Counted from the stretch's first letter, positions 1-4,418 are shown. The stretch: DNA of 6,982 nt from an uncultured Mycoplasmatota bacterium (GCA_947087145.1 CAMUBM010000038.1:1-6982); one strand, 5' to 3'. A program made the numbers and translations. The notes: generated by a model not told the origin, from the letters alone.

Positions 1-11
1 TCCGTTTGCAA
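1..11 (-). CDS. possible 5' end of a divergent gene (three codons visible)
   Basis: On the minus strand a Shine-Dalgarno-like GAGGTGA (complement of about 17-23) is followed after five bases by a TTG codon (complement of 9-11), and the frame then runs open out of the window. No product can be inferred from three codons. If real, this gene is transcribed away from everything else here, and 12-179 is a divergent intergenic region. The TTG start and the lack of a clear minus-strand promoter keep this tentative. Confidence 0.22.
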
Positions 12-179
12 ATTTATCACCTCGCTTTCTACTCTATATATACAAGGTGAATTGGGAATTTCCTTTTTTTCAGGAGAATTTTTTAATTTTTGTGTAAGTT
101 TTGTTAATTTTGAATAAAATAGGATGTTTTATTTGCTATAAGGCATCATGCAGAAATGAAATAAAAAAACAACAGAGTA

Positions 180-188
180 TGCTATAAT
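180..188 (+). promoter_or_regulatory. extended -10 promoter, TGCTATAAT
   Basis: TG-C-TATAAT is a perfect extended -10 element. No good -35 hexamer lies 17 bases upstream; the sequence there is an A-rich run. Extended -10 promoters often work without a -35. It would start transcription near 195, ahead of the relic genes and the lipoprotein gene at 753. An identical 11-mer (ATGCTATAATG) occurs at 3477-3487 in front of the membrane protein gene. Confidence 0.6.
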
Positions 189-229
189 GGATAACAAGAG
201 TAGTAAAGGATAAAAGTTATATACTGTTT

Positions 230-425
230 ATGAAAAAGAAATCTATTTTATTATTTTTGGTTATTTATTCTAGCAAGTATAGTGGGTTGGTGTATGGAAG
301 TTTTATTTACTTTTTTAACACTACATAAATTTTTAAATCATTCTTCCTTGGTTATAGGTCCCTTTGGGTTTGCTTATGGACTTGGAGCAATCACCTTAAC
401 TTTGTGGTGGGCACAATGCTTGTGA
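230..425 (+). pseudogene. N-terminal relic of a CmpB-type (PF06541) membrane protein
   Basis: An ATG at 230 opens a typical membrane-protein start (MKKKSILLFLV). The reading then continues in a different frame from about 261 with LFILASIVGWCMEVLFT, then HKFLN, then a GP-x-GFAYGLGA-like segment, and stops at the TGA at 423-425. The pattern G-W-x-x-E, a basic residue before N, then G-P and Y-G-x-G-A matches what I recall of the N-terminal region of the putative ABC-transporter type IV permease family PF06541 (CmpB), a multi-pass membrane family of unclear function. Only about 60 residues remain of a protein normally well over 150 residues long. The frame change between about 240 and 270 and the loss of everything after the first one or two TM segments show that it is dead. 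The right end abuts a glycosyltransferase fragment, so a deletion probably removed the rest. The family assignment comes from motif memory and is moderately sure. Confidence 0.5.
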
Positions 426-750
426 AAGACTACATTACCAATCTAAAAGAGTATATATCTGCAAGTCTCATTTGTTTATCTAAACCAGGAGGACTCACGA
501 GTACAGAAATTGCTATTCTAAATCGTTCTCTTATTCATATCATGCCAATAACAGGAGTAGAAAACTACAATATTGCCTTTTTTAAAGAAAATGGTCTAAG
601 CAAACCCGCAGGTACTATAGAAGAAATGATAGAGAAAATAAACAAGTACAAGAAGAAATGAAAGAAAGCCAAAGGAAAGTAATCAACAAAGACTCTGCTA
701 AAGATTTAGTAGAATTTGTTAAAAAGTTAGAAGAAAAGAAAGGAGCATAA
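413..750 (+). pseudogene. C-terminal relic of a processive diacylglycerol glucosyltransferase-like GT28 enzyme
   Basis: The frame from about 416 to 661 encodes VKDYITNLKEYISASLIC followed by SKPGGLTSTEIAILNRS, and then a P-I-T-G-x-E-N-x-N segment. This is the nucleotide-sugar-binding C-terminal part of the GT28-type mono/diglucosyldiacylglycerol (UgtP) or MGDG synthase family. In these, K-P-G-G-L-T-x-x-E is followed by a P-x-x-G-x-E-x-x-N loop. The frame stops at the TGA at 659-661. The family's usual tail (QRKVINKDSAKDLVEF) continues in the next frame from an ATG at 658 to the TAA at 748-750, so one -1 shift between about 640 and 660 separates the two pieces. About 250 N-terminal residues, including the acceptor-binding domain, are missing. 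The ATGA overlap could allow reinitiation, but no catalytic enzyme could result. The final codons supply the ribosome binding site of the lipoprotein gene at 753. An intact copy would make membrane glycolipids, the anchors of lipoteichoic acid in many Bacillota. Confidence 0.66.
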
Positions 751-752
751 GA

Positions 753-1175
753 ATGAAAAAATTACTACTAATTTTATTTATTCTAGAAGTATGTACAACA
801 GGCTGTACGAAAAAAGTATCCTTTGGTGCCAAGGGAGAGTTTTATGAAATTGGAAAAACGAGTGAAGGAAGAATTGTATATTCCTCTATAAATAAAATTA
901 CCTATTTAGACGAACACCAAAAAGAAAGAAATTTGCTGCAAGATTTAAAAAGAAACAAAATTTCTATCGACGAGCTCATAAAAAAAATGGACGTCTTAGA
1001 CGCTGCCAATGATGGTGGTTCTGTTTTCTTTGAAAGTAACGATAAACTAGCCAAGACCAAATTCTATGTCGCCTATTGTAATAGTTTGCCAGGCAATGGA
1101 GGAATAAAAGATATTTTTATTACGGAAGATAAAGACCAAACGTATAAATTGTGTATGATAGATTATATAGAGTAG
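753..1175 (+). CDS. small predicted lipoprotein, unknown family
   Basis: This 140-residue protein has a K-K start, a hydrophobic core L4-L11 and a T-T-G-C site with Cys18. That is a plausible but imperfect lipobox: Thr stands where Leu is usual, and Glu12 interrupts the core. If processed, the mature protein of about 123 residues would be lipid-anchored on the outer face of the cell membrane. The mature part is charged and mixed alpha/beta, with no domain I recognise. It contains a G-G-S-V-F-F stretch and a C-N-S-L-P-G-N-G-G turn near its C-terminus. AAAGGAG at 739-745 lies seven bases before the ATG and fixes the start. The gene is followed 12 bases later by a small DUF7662-like gene, so the two are probably cotranscribed. 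The nearest visible promoter is the extended -10 at 180-188, upstream of the relic region. The function is unknown. Confidence 0.8.
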   Translation: MKKLLLILFILEVCTTGCTKKVSFGAKGEFYEIGKTSEGRIVYSSINKITYLDEHQKERNLLQDLKRNKISIDELIKKMDVLDAANDGGSVFFESNDKLAKTKFYVAYCNSLPGNGGIKDIFITEDKDQTYKLCMIDYIE

Positions 1176-1187
1176 AGAGGAAAAAAT

Positions 1188-1397
1188 ATGAGTAAATATG
1201 AACCATTGTGGTTGTTTTTAAAAGAAAAGAACCAAGAAAAATACAAACTTACTTACAAAGAAATCGAGAATATCTTAGGGTTTCCCATTGATCATTCCTT
1301 TTTAAAATATAAAAAAGAAGTAAGAGAATACGGCTACGAAGTAGAACATATTTCCCTAAAAGAACAATGGGTAAGTTTTGCAAGAAAAAAAGACTAG
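1188..1397 (+). CDS. small DUF7662-like protein
   Basis: This 69-residue soluble protein begins MSKYEPLWLFLKEK, continues with LTYKEIENILGFPI, and ends with a Q-W-V-S-F-x-R strand. The order (K-Y-x-P-L, a short helix, an L-T/S-x-x-E-I-E-x-I-L-G-x-P segment, and a closing W/V-x-F strand) matches what I recall of the DUF7662 domain, a small family of unknown function. Members are usually about 70-80 residues, so this looks complete. AGAGAGG at 1174-1180 sits seven bases before the ATG and overlaps the stop of the upstream lipoprotein gene, which supports coupled expression. Its own TAG stop lies inside the -35 of the next promoter. No catalytic or metal-binding motif is visible. The assignment is by pattern memory. 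Confidence 0.78.
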   Translation: MSKYEPLWLFLKEKNQEKYKLTYKEIENILGFPIDHSFLKYKKEVREYGYEVEHISLKEQWVSFARKKD

Positions 1398-1423
1398 ACA
1401 AAATCGAAAAAATAAGACATAAT
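1395..1423 (+). promoter_or_regulatory. sigma-A-type promoter, TAGACA-N17-CATAAT
   Basis: TAGACA (1395-1400) and CATAAT (1418-1423) are each one mismatch from consensus and are exactly 17 bases apart. Transcription would start near 1430, just ahead of the small ORF at 1450 and the DUF2000 gene at 1565. The -35 overlaps the stop codon of the preceding gene. The assignment rests on hexamer match and spacing only. Confidence 0.5.
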
Positions 1424-1449
1424 AAACAAAAAGTTTTGGGGTGAAGTGT

Positions 1450-1536
1450 ATGGAAAGATACCCAAGGGATATGCATGGTGGAGATATTTGGGCAAAAATA
1501 GAAATTCTAGAAAATGTATGCTCTCCTTTGTTTTAA
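1450..1536 (+). CDS. 28-codon ORF with strong ribosome binding site, possible truncated gene start
   Basis: ATG at 1450 is preceded by GGGGTGA (1437-1443) at a six-base spacing and by a good promoter, so translation is likely. The 28-residue product starts MERYPRDMHGGDIWAKIE and ends at the TAA at 1534-1536. The H-G-G-D-I-W followed by K-I-E and S-P-L loosely recalls the N-terminus of HisC/CobD-like PLP-dependent aminotransferases, which often begin with H-G-G-D-I-Y and reach an N-P-L motif shortly after. On that reading this is the stub of a lost gene. It could equally be a small leader peptide for the DUF2000 gene 28 bases downstream. I see no further aminotransferase sequence after it in any frame. 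Confidence 0.35.
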   Translation: MERYPRDMHGGDIWAKIEILENVCSPLF

Positions 1537-1564
1537 AAAGAAAAATAAAATGAAGGAGAAAAAT

Positions 1565-1993
1565 ATGAATTACGAAGATAAAAAAATAGTTGCTATTTTA
1601 GCAACCAATGTAGAAGTTTCTACAGTATTAAATGTTATAGGACACTTAGCAGTGGCTATTGGTAAATACTCAGGAATTGAGATAATGGGAAGCCCCATAT
1701 TAAAAGATAAATCAGGAATAGAACATTTAGGCATTAGCAAATTTCCTTTTATCGCGACCAAAGTAAAAATGGGAAAATTAAAAACTGCAATTGAAAAGGC
1801 AAAACAAAATCCCTATCTTTTAGTGGCAGATTATCCTAAAGAAATGTTAGAAACAAGAACGGATGACGAACTAACAGAAGCCTTACTAAAAAAAGAAGAA
1901 AGTGAATTAGAATATTTAGGAGCCATTATTTATGGTCCAACCGAAGAAGTAAATGAAATCACAGGGAAGTTTCAGTTGTGGAAAATAGAGTAA
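1565..1993 (+). CDS. DUF2000 family protein
   Basis: This 142-residue protein begins MNYEDKKIVAIL, has LNVIGHLAVAIG at residues 22-33, then HLGISKFPFIATK, an L-V-x-D-Y-P-K-E-M-L-E-T segment, and a C-terminal E-Y-L-G-A-I-I-Y-G-P followed by N-E-I-T-G-K-F. This ordered set covers the whole length of the DUF2000 family (PF09391), which is thought to share the peptidyl-tRNA hydrolase 2-like fold. The real cellular role is not established, and I would not call it an active hydrolase. The frame stays open upstream to about 1514, but AAGGAG at 1553-1558 places the start at the ATG at 1565, as does the family's usual N-terminus. It is probably transcribed from the promoter at 1395-1423. No clear terminator follows. 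The next strong promoter is at 2043. Confidence 0.9.
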   Translation: MNYEDKKIVAILATNVEVSTVLNVIGHLAVAIGKYSGIEIMGSPILKDKSGIEHLGISKFPFIATKVKMGKLKTAIEKAKQNPYLLVADYPKEMLETRTDDELTEALLKKEESELEYLGAIIYGPTEEVNEITGKFQLWKIE

Positions 1994-2042
1994 GTTTCTT
2001 TTTCTAGAATTTTGCATATACTATAAATAGACCAATTATAAT

Positions 2043-2071
2043 TTGACTTTATAGTAAAAATAGTGTATGAT
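2043..2071 (+). promoter_or_regulatory. strong sigma-A promoter, TTGACT-N17-TATGAT
   Basis: TTGACT (2043-2048) and TATGAT (2066-2071) are each one base from consensus with an optimal 17-base spacer. It is among the best promoters in the window. It drives a short RNA that runs into a terminator at 2163-2197, the arrangement of a type III antitoxin transcript. A weaker pair, TTGCAT at 2012 and TATAAT at 2037, overlaps it with a poor 19-base spacing. Confidence 0.78.
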
Positions 2072-2077
2072 ACAAGT

Positions 2078-2197
2078 GCATTTGAAAAAATGTATAAAAA
2101 GAAAATGTTAATCGCGCTTGGATGGTGCGGGGTACAAATTATTCTGGACGAAAATGTTTTTTGAAAACTTTATCCGAAAAGATAGAGTTTTCTTTTT
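2078..2197 (+). ncRNA. candidate type III antitoxin RNA (CptI/ToxI-like), reduced to one repeat
   Basis: A transcript starting about seven bases after the TATGAT box and ending at the downstream terminator would be about 120 nt. It holds one roughly 49-nt unit (2102-2150) bounded on both sides by the same octamer AAAATGTT (2102-2109 and 2151-2158). A related A-rich AAAATGTATA lies just before it at 2087. Inside the unit, CGCGC (2113-2117) can pair with GUGCG (2125-2129) around a seven-base loop. In type III systems the antitoxin is a tandem-repeat RNA of pseudoknotted units, cut by the toxin at A-rich sites and placed between a promoter and a terminator before the toxin gene. That order is seen here, and a type III toxin relic begins at 2235. 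A single full unit plus fragments suggests repeat loss. I cannot demonstrate the pseudoknot or the family from sequence alone. A plain attenuator or riboswitch leader is the alternative. Confidence 0.5.
2163..2197 (+). terminator. rho-independent terminator between antitoxin RNA and toxin relic
   Basis: GAAAACTTTATC (2163-2174) pairs with GATAGAGTTTTC (2181-2192) over 12 positions with one G-U wobble, closing a six-base CGAAAA loop. TTTTT follows at 2193-2197. In type III toxin-antitoxin loci such a terminator sits between the RNA and the toxin gene and keeps RNA in excess over toxin mRNA. Confidence 0.82.
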
Positions 2198-2234
2198 AGT
2201 TAGGTTAAAATAAGAAGAGTACAAGGGGGTTATA

Positions 2235-2500
2235 ATGAAAATACAGACAGGGTATTTGTACCACATAAAAGATGAATTTTTTGATAAAATCAATGATAGA
2301 GGAATAAATATATTGACCATCCTCATATAGTAAATGGAGCGCCTTTGAAAGTGATTGATAGTCACCAAGAAGAAATTATAGATAATTTTAAGTATTTATA
2401 GGCGCTGAAAAAACAAGGAAGAAATTTATTCTTCACTGATATTGACAAAATCAAGAGGCAAATGCTAGAAGAAGAAAAACAAGAAAAGGAGGAACAATGA
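2235..2500 (+). pseudogene. type III toxin relic, CptN/ToxN-AbiQ-like, internally deleted
   Basis: AAGGGGG at 2223-2229 precedes the ATG at 2235. The first 23 codons read MKIQTGYLYHIKDEFFDKI and then N-D-R-G, followed by a stop at 2328-2330. From about 2306 the neighbouring frame reads KYIDHPHIVNGAPLKVID, meets a TAG at 2399-2401, resumes with LKKQGRNLFFTDIDKIK, and ends at the TGA at 2498-2500. From memory these are the N-terminal strand (GYLYHIKDEFFDK) and C-terminal region (K-Y-I-D-H, then L-F-F-T-D-I) of CptN-type members of the ToxN/AbiQ endoribonuclease family, about 160-170 residues long. About 80 central codons are missing, the halves are out of frame and a nonsense codon interrupts the second half, so no toxin can be made. 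The upstream promoter, RNA and terminator support the identity. The last codons contain the ribosome binding site of the TfoX gene, which may be why this end persists. Confidence 0.65.
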
Positions 2501-2814
2501 GAACCGCAGAAGATTACAAAAATTATTGTTTAGAACAATTGCGTATTTTAGACAAAATTACGTGTCGACCAATGATGGGAGAATACCTTTTATATTATGA
2601 TACCATTTTATTCGGTGGAATTTACAACAATCGCTTATTAATAAAGAGAGTAGAGACAAACACAAAATTTCGATTAGAAGAACAAATTCCTTACGAGGGA
2701 GCCAAACCCATGTATTGGATAAAAGAATTGGAAGATCAAGAGAAAGTAAAAGAAATTGTTTTAGCGACTTGTAAAAATCTACCAAAGAAAACAAAAAATA
2801 AAAAAGATGTATAA
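2497..2814 (+). CDS. TfoX N-terminal domain (TfoX/Sxy family) protein
   Basis: This 105-residue protein is a single TfoX N-terminal domain (PF04993). The diagnostic stretch is R-P-M-M-G-E-Y-L-L-Y-Y-D at residues 24-35, followed by F-G-G-I-Y-N-N-R-L-L-I-K and then Y-E-G-A-K-P-M-Y-W-I near residue 70. Proteobacterial TfoX/Sxy proteins that activate competence genes have two domains and about 200 residues. The one-domain forms common in Bacillota have no established function, so competence should not be assumed. AAAGGAGG (2485-2492) precedes the ATG by four bases. The ATG overlaps the TGA of the toxin relic, a layout suggesting it was once translationally coupled to the toxin gene. The C-terminus is a lysine-rich tail. 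An imperfect terminator follows at 2843-2873. Confidence 0.9.
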   Translation: MRTAEDYKNYCLEQLRILDKITCRPMMGEYLLYYDTILFGGIYNNRLLIKRVETNTKFRLEEQIPYEGAKPMYWIKELEDQEKVKEIVLATCKNLPKKTKNKKDV

Positions 2815-2842
2815 AATAGAAAAAGAAGGATAAAATAAGAAT

Positions 2843-2873
2843 AGGAAACAAAGAAATAAACTTGTTTCCTTAT
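2843..2873 (+). terminator. weak stem-loop after the TfoX gene
   Basis: AGGAAACAA (2843-2851) and TTGTTTCCT (2862-2870) form a perfect nine-base-pair stem around a ten-base loop, extendable by a few A-T pairs past a bulge. Only a short T-poor tract (TATT) follows, then A's. It could be a weak terminator for the TfoX transcript or an mRNA-stabilising hairpin. Confidence 0.45.
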
Positions 2874-2886
2874 TAAAAAAATAAAA

Positions 2887-2913
2887 TTAGCACTTAATAT
2901 TGACAAGTGCTAA
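2887..2913 (+). promoter_or_regulatory. CIRCE operator for HrcA
   Basis: TTAGCACTT, nine bases, then AAGTGCTAA form a perfect nine-base inverted repeat. It differs from the CIRCE consensus (TTAGCACTC-N9-GAGTGCTAA) only by one symmetric base change in each arm. CIRCE is bound by the heat-shock repressor HrcA. Its right arm overlaps the -35 of the promoter for the Hsp20 gene, so HrcA binding would block RNA polymerase and heat shock would relieve it. Confidence 0.93.
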
Positions 2914-2928
2914 AATAAGTAGTATAAC
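2900..2928 (+). promoter_or_regulatory. sigma-A promoter of the Hsp20 gene, TTGACA-N17-TATAAC
   Basis: TTGACA (2900-2905) is a perfect -35, and TATAAC (2923-2928) is one base from consensus at an exact 17-base spacing. The -35 starts in the CIRCE spacer and ends on the first base of the right arm. Transcription would start near 2935, giving a 5' UTR of about 70 nt. Confidence 0.88.
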
Positions 2929-2933
2929 AGAAT

Positions 2934-2992
2934 TGTAATAAAAAATATTACAGGTATTGAGATTATATTTTAGGTATCAAAAAAAGATGCCT
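2934..2992 (+). promoter_or_regulatory. two hairpins in the Hsp20 5' UTR
   Basis: TGTAATA (2934-2940) pairs with TATTACA (2946-2952) around five A's. AGGTATC (2972-2978) pairs with GATGCCT (2986-2992) around seven A's, with one G-U. The second ends four bases before the ribosome binding site AAAGGA (2996-3001). In addition CCTT (2990-2993) could pair with AAGG (2997-3000) and hide the SD. Such AT-rich structures near the SD of an hsp20 gene could be temperature-sensitive, but they fit none of the known thermometer classes exactly. The first may simply stabilise the mRNA 5' end. Confidence 0.4.
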
Positions 2993-3003
2993 TTGAAAGG
3001 AAG

Positions 3004-3423
3004 ATGATGGATATGATGTTAGTACCTAGAAAAAACAACTTTGATTTATTTGATAACTTTTTTGACGATGATTTTTTCACAAAAAAAGAACGCAATTTAA
3101 TGAAAACAGATATTTTAGAAAAGAAAGATCATTATGAAATTGCTATGGATTTACCAGGATTTAACAAAGAAAATATTGATATGTCTTTAAAAAATGGGTA
3201 TTTAGAAATTCATGCCAAAATAGAACAAAATGAAAACCAAGAAGAAGAAAAATATTTACGTCAAGAAAGATTTTATGGAGAATGCTCTCGTAGTTTCTAT
3301 GTGGGGGACCGCATTACCGAAGAAGATATCCAGGCAGAGTTTAAAGAAGGAATATTGAAAGTAGAAATTCCTAAAAAAGAAGAAATAGAAGAAGAAACAA
3401 GAAAACAAATCGAAATAAAATAA
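3004..3423 (+). CDS. small heat-shock protein, Hsp20/alpha-crystallin family
   Basis: This protein of up to 139 residues is a complete bacterial small heat-shock protein, an ATP-independent cytosolic holdase that forms oligomers and keeps unfolding proteins soluble. It has a short N-terminal arm rich in Phe and Asp (F-D-L-F-D-N-F-F, residues 13-20), an alpha-crystallin domain from about residue 34 (Y-E-I-A-M-D-L-P-G-F at 44-53), the conserved A-x-F-x-x-G-I-L signature (A111 to L118), and a C-terminal I-E-I motif (136-138) of the I-x-I type used for oligomer assembly. The start is ambiguous: ATGs at 3004, 3007, 3013 and 3016 share the frame. AAAGGA at 2996-3001 is only two bases from 3004, so 3007 or 3013 may be used more. 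Regulation is by HrcA through the CIRCE element, and a strong terminator follows, so the gene is monocistronic. Confidence 0.95.
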   Translation: MMDMMLVPRKNNFDLFDNFFDDDFFTKKERNLMKTDILEKKDHYEIAMDLPGFNKENIDMSLKNGYLEIHAKIEQNENQEEEKYLRQERFYGECSRSFYVGDRITEEDIQAEFKEGILKVEIPKKEEIEEETRKQIEIK

Positions 3424-3430
3424 AACGAAG

Positions 3431-3460
3431 TCAATCGTCAAACGATTGATTTTTTCTTTT
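3431..3460 (+). terminator. rho-independent terminator of the Hsp20 gene
   Basis: TCAATCGT (3431-3438) and ACGATTGA (3442-3449) form a perfect eight-base-pair stem with a three-base CAA loop, followed by TTTTTTCTTTT (3450-3460). It lies eight bases after the Hsp20 stop. Confidence 0.9.
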
Positions 3461-3477
3461 AAAAAGAAAAAAAGCCA

Positions 3478-3486
3478 TGCTATAAT
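3478..3486 (+). promoter_or_regulatory. extended -10 promoter, TGCTATAAT
   Basis: TG-C-TATAAT is identical to the element at 180-188 and, like it, follows an A-rich tract with no good -35. Transcription would begin near 3493, giving a leader of about 16 nt before the ATG at 3509. The position rules out the upstream in-frame ATGs at 3446 and 3485 as starts. Confidence 0.65.
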
Positions 3487-3508
3487 GAAACAAAGAGAAG
3501 TGAGTTGT

Positions 3509-4345
3509 ATGAAAAAATTTTTAAGAGGACTATTAACCATTGCATTGACTTTTTTATTAATTGCACTAGGTATTGTATTAAGTTTTAAAACGATGTTAAT
3601 AAATACAGCAGACCAAATGATAAAAAGAGAAATGACTCATCAATTTATAAATACGATGCAAGAGCAAAATAGTGAGGTAGACGAAGAAGCAATCCAAAAA
3701 ATAAAAGAGACAATCGAAAAAAACGAAACCATACAAGACATCATGAATACCTATTTTGATCAAGTCATTGAAATTTTAGGAAGTGAAGAAGAGTTAAAAA
3801 TCAATATCACCGAAGACTTGAATACTTTGGTCGACGAAGGAGAAAAAATTCTAAAAGAATACGGAATAACCATTACTCCAGCAGAAAAAGAAGAACTACT
3901 TGATATGGTTTCTATGGAAGAAGTCAATACACTTTTAAATGAAACTCTAGCCGAAGCCAAACAAAATCTGCCAGAACAAATCAAAGAAGAAATAAAAATA
4001 TACCAATTTGTCATGGGTCCAACTTTTAAAGTGATGCTATGTGGAGTCATTCTTCTAGATTTACTTTTTATTGCTTTACTAAAAAAGAGTGCCTATAAAT
4101 GGCTTTCTAACTTAGGGGGGTCTTCCTTGATTGTAGGATTATTTATTGGTTTTGTTATTCCTTTATCTATTGATAAACTACTAAAAACATTGGATAACGA
4201 AAATCTATTTGCATTCAATACAGAAGCTTTAGCTAATTATGGCTACGTTTTAATAGGCATAGGAATAGTCGCCTATGTTTTAGAATTTACCTTAAAGAAA
4301 ACAACAGAAAAGAAACCGATAGAAACGCAAAAAGAACAACCATAA
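3509..4345 (+). CDS. four-TM membrane protein with a large charged extracytoplasmic region, unknown family
   Basis: This 278-residue protein has an N-terminal TM helix or uncleaved signal anchor (about residues 8-26). A long acidic, mostly helical region follows (about 28-170) with the heptad-like look of a coiled coil. Three more TM helices come next (about 174-191, 204-221 and 244-260), then a short lysine-rich tail. The K/R distribution suggests a cytoplasmic N-terminus, an outside helical domain and a cytoplasmic C-terminus. No cysteine pair, lipobox or enzymatic motif is visible and I do not recognise the family. The start at 3509 is chosen because an extended -10 at 3478-3486 gives a transcript too short to include the earlier ATGs. 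The ribosome binding site (GAAGTGAG) is weak. The gene has its own promoter and terminator, so it is probably a single-gene unit. Confidence 0.85.
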   Translation: MKKFLRGLLTIALTFLLIALGIVLSFKTMLINTADQMIKREMTHQFINTMQEQNSEVDEEAIQKIKETIEKNETIQDIMNTYFDQVIEILGSEEELKINITEDLNTLVDEGEKILKEYGITITPAEKEELLDMVSMEEVNTLLNETLAEAKQNLPEQIKEEIKIYQFVMGPTFKVMLCGVILLDLLFIALLKKSAYKWLSNLGGSSLIVGLFIGFVIPLSIDKLLKTLDNENLFAFNTEALANYGYVLIGIGIVAYVLEFTLKKTTEKKPIETQKEQP

Positions 4346-4362
4346 ATAAAGAACAAGAAGAG

Positions 4363-4389
4363 GCAAATCAAATAGGAGATTTGCTTTTT
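4363..4389 (+). terminator. rho-independent terminator of the membrane protein gene
   Basis: GCAAATC (4363-4369) and GATTTGC (4378-4384) form a seven-base-pair stem with an eight-base loop, followed by five T's (4385-4389). It lies 17 bases after the stop of the membrane protein gene. Confidence 0.75.
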
Positions 4390-4418
4390 CCATATAAAAG
4401 ACCAAAAAGGAGAAAAAC

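Noticed and set aside
2087..2158. Short repeats as a CRISPR array
   Set aside because: Only octamers recur. There is no 24-40 base repeat, no regular spacers and no cas gene.
2090..2164. A 24-codon ORF (starting MYKKKMLIALGWCG) inside the promoter-to-terminator RNA, as a leader peptide of an attenuator
   Set aside because: No ribosome binding site precedes either ATG, and the repeat octamers and toxin relic downstream fit an antitoxin RNA better. It remains the main alternative reading.
2078..2197. Metabolite riboswitch with terminator
   Set aside because: I could not match conserved cores of riboswitch classes I know, and the downstream gene is a toxin relic rather than a metabolic gene.
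2108..2368. Minus-strand ORF of 86 codons across the toxin locus
   Set aside because: It lacks a sensible SD and recognisable protein features, and it opposes a strong promoter, terminator and relic on the + strand.
3446..3508. Upstream in-frame ATGs for the membrane protein
   Set aside because: They lie in the Hsp20 terminator and in the -10 element, so they would not be in the mRNA.
3256..3540. Minus-strand ORF opposite the Hsp20 gene
   Set aside because: It is a Phe-rich shadow of A/G-rich coding sequence, and it crosses the Hsp20 terminator and the next promoter.
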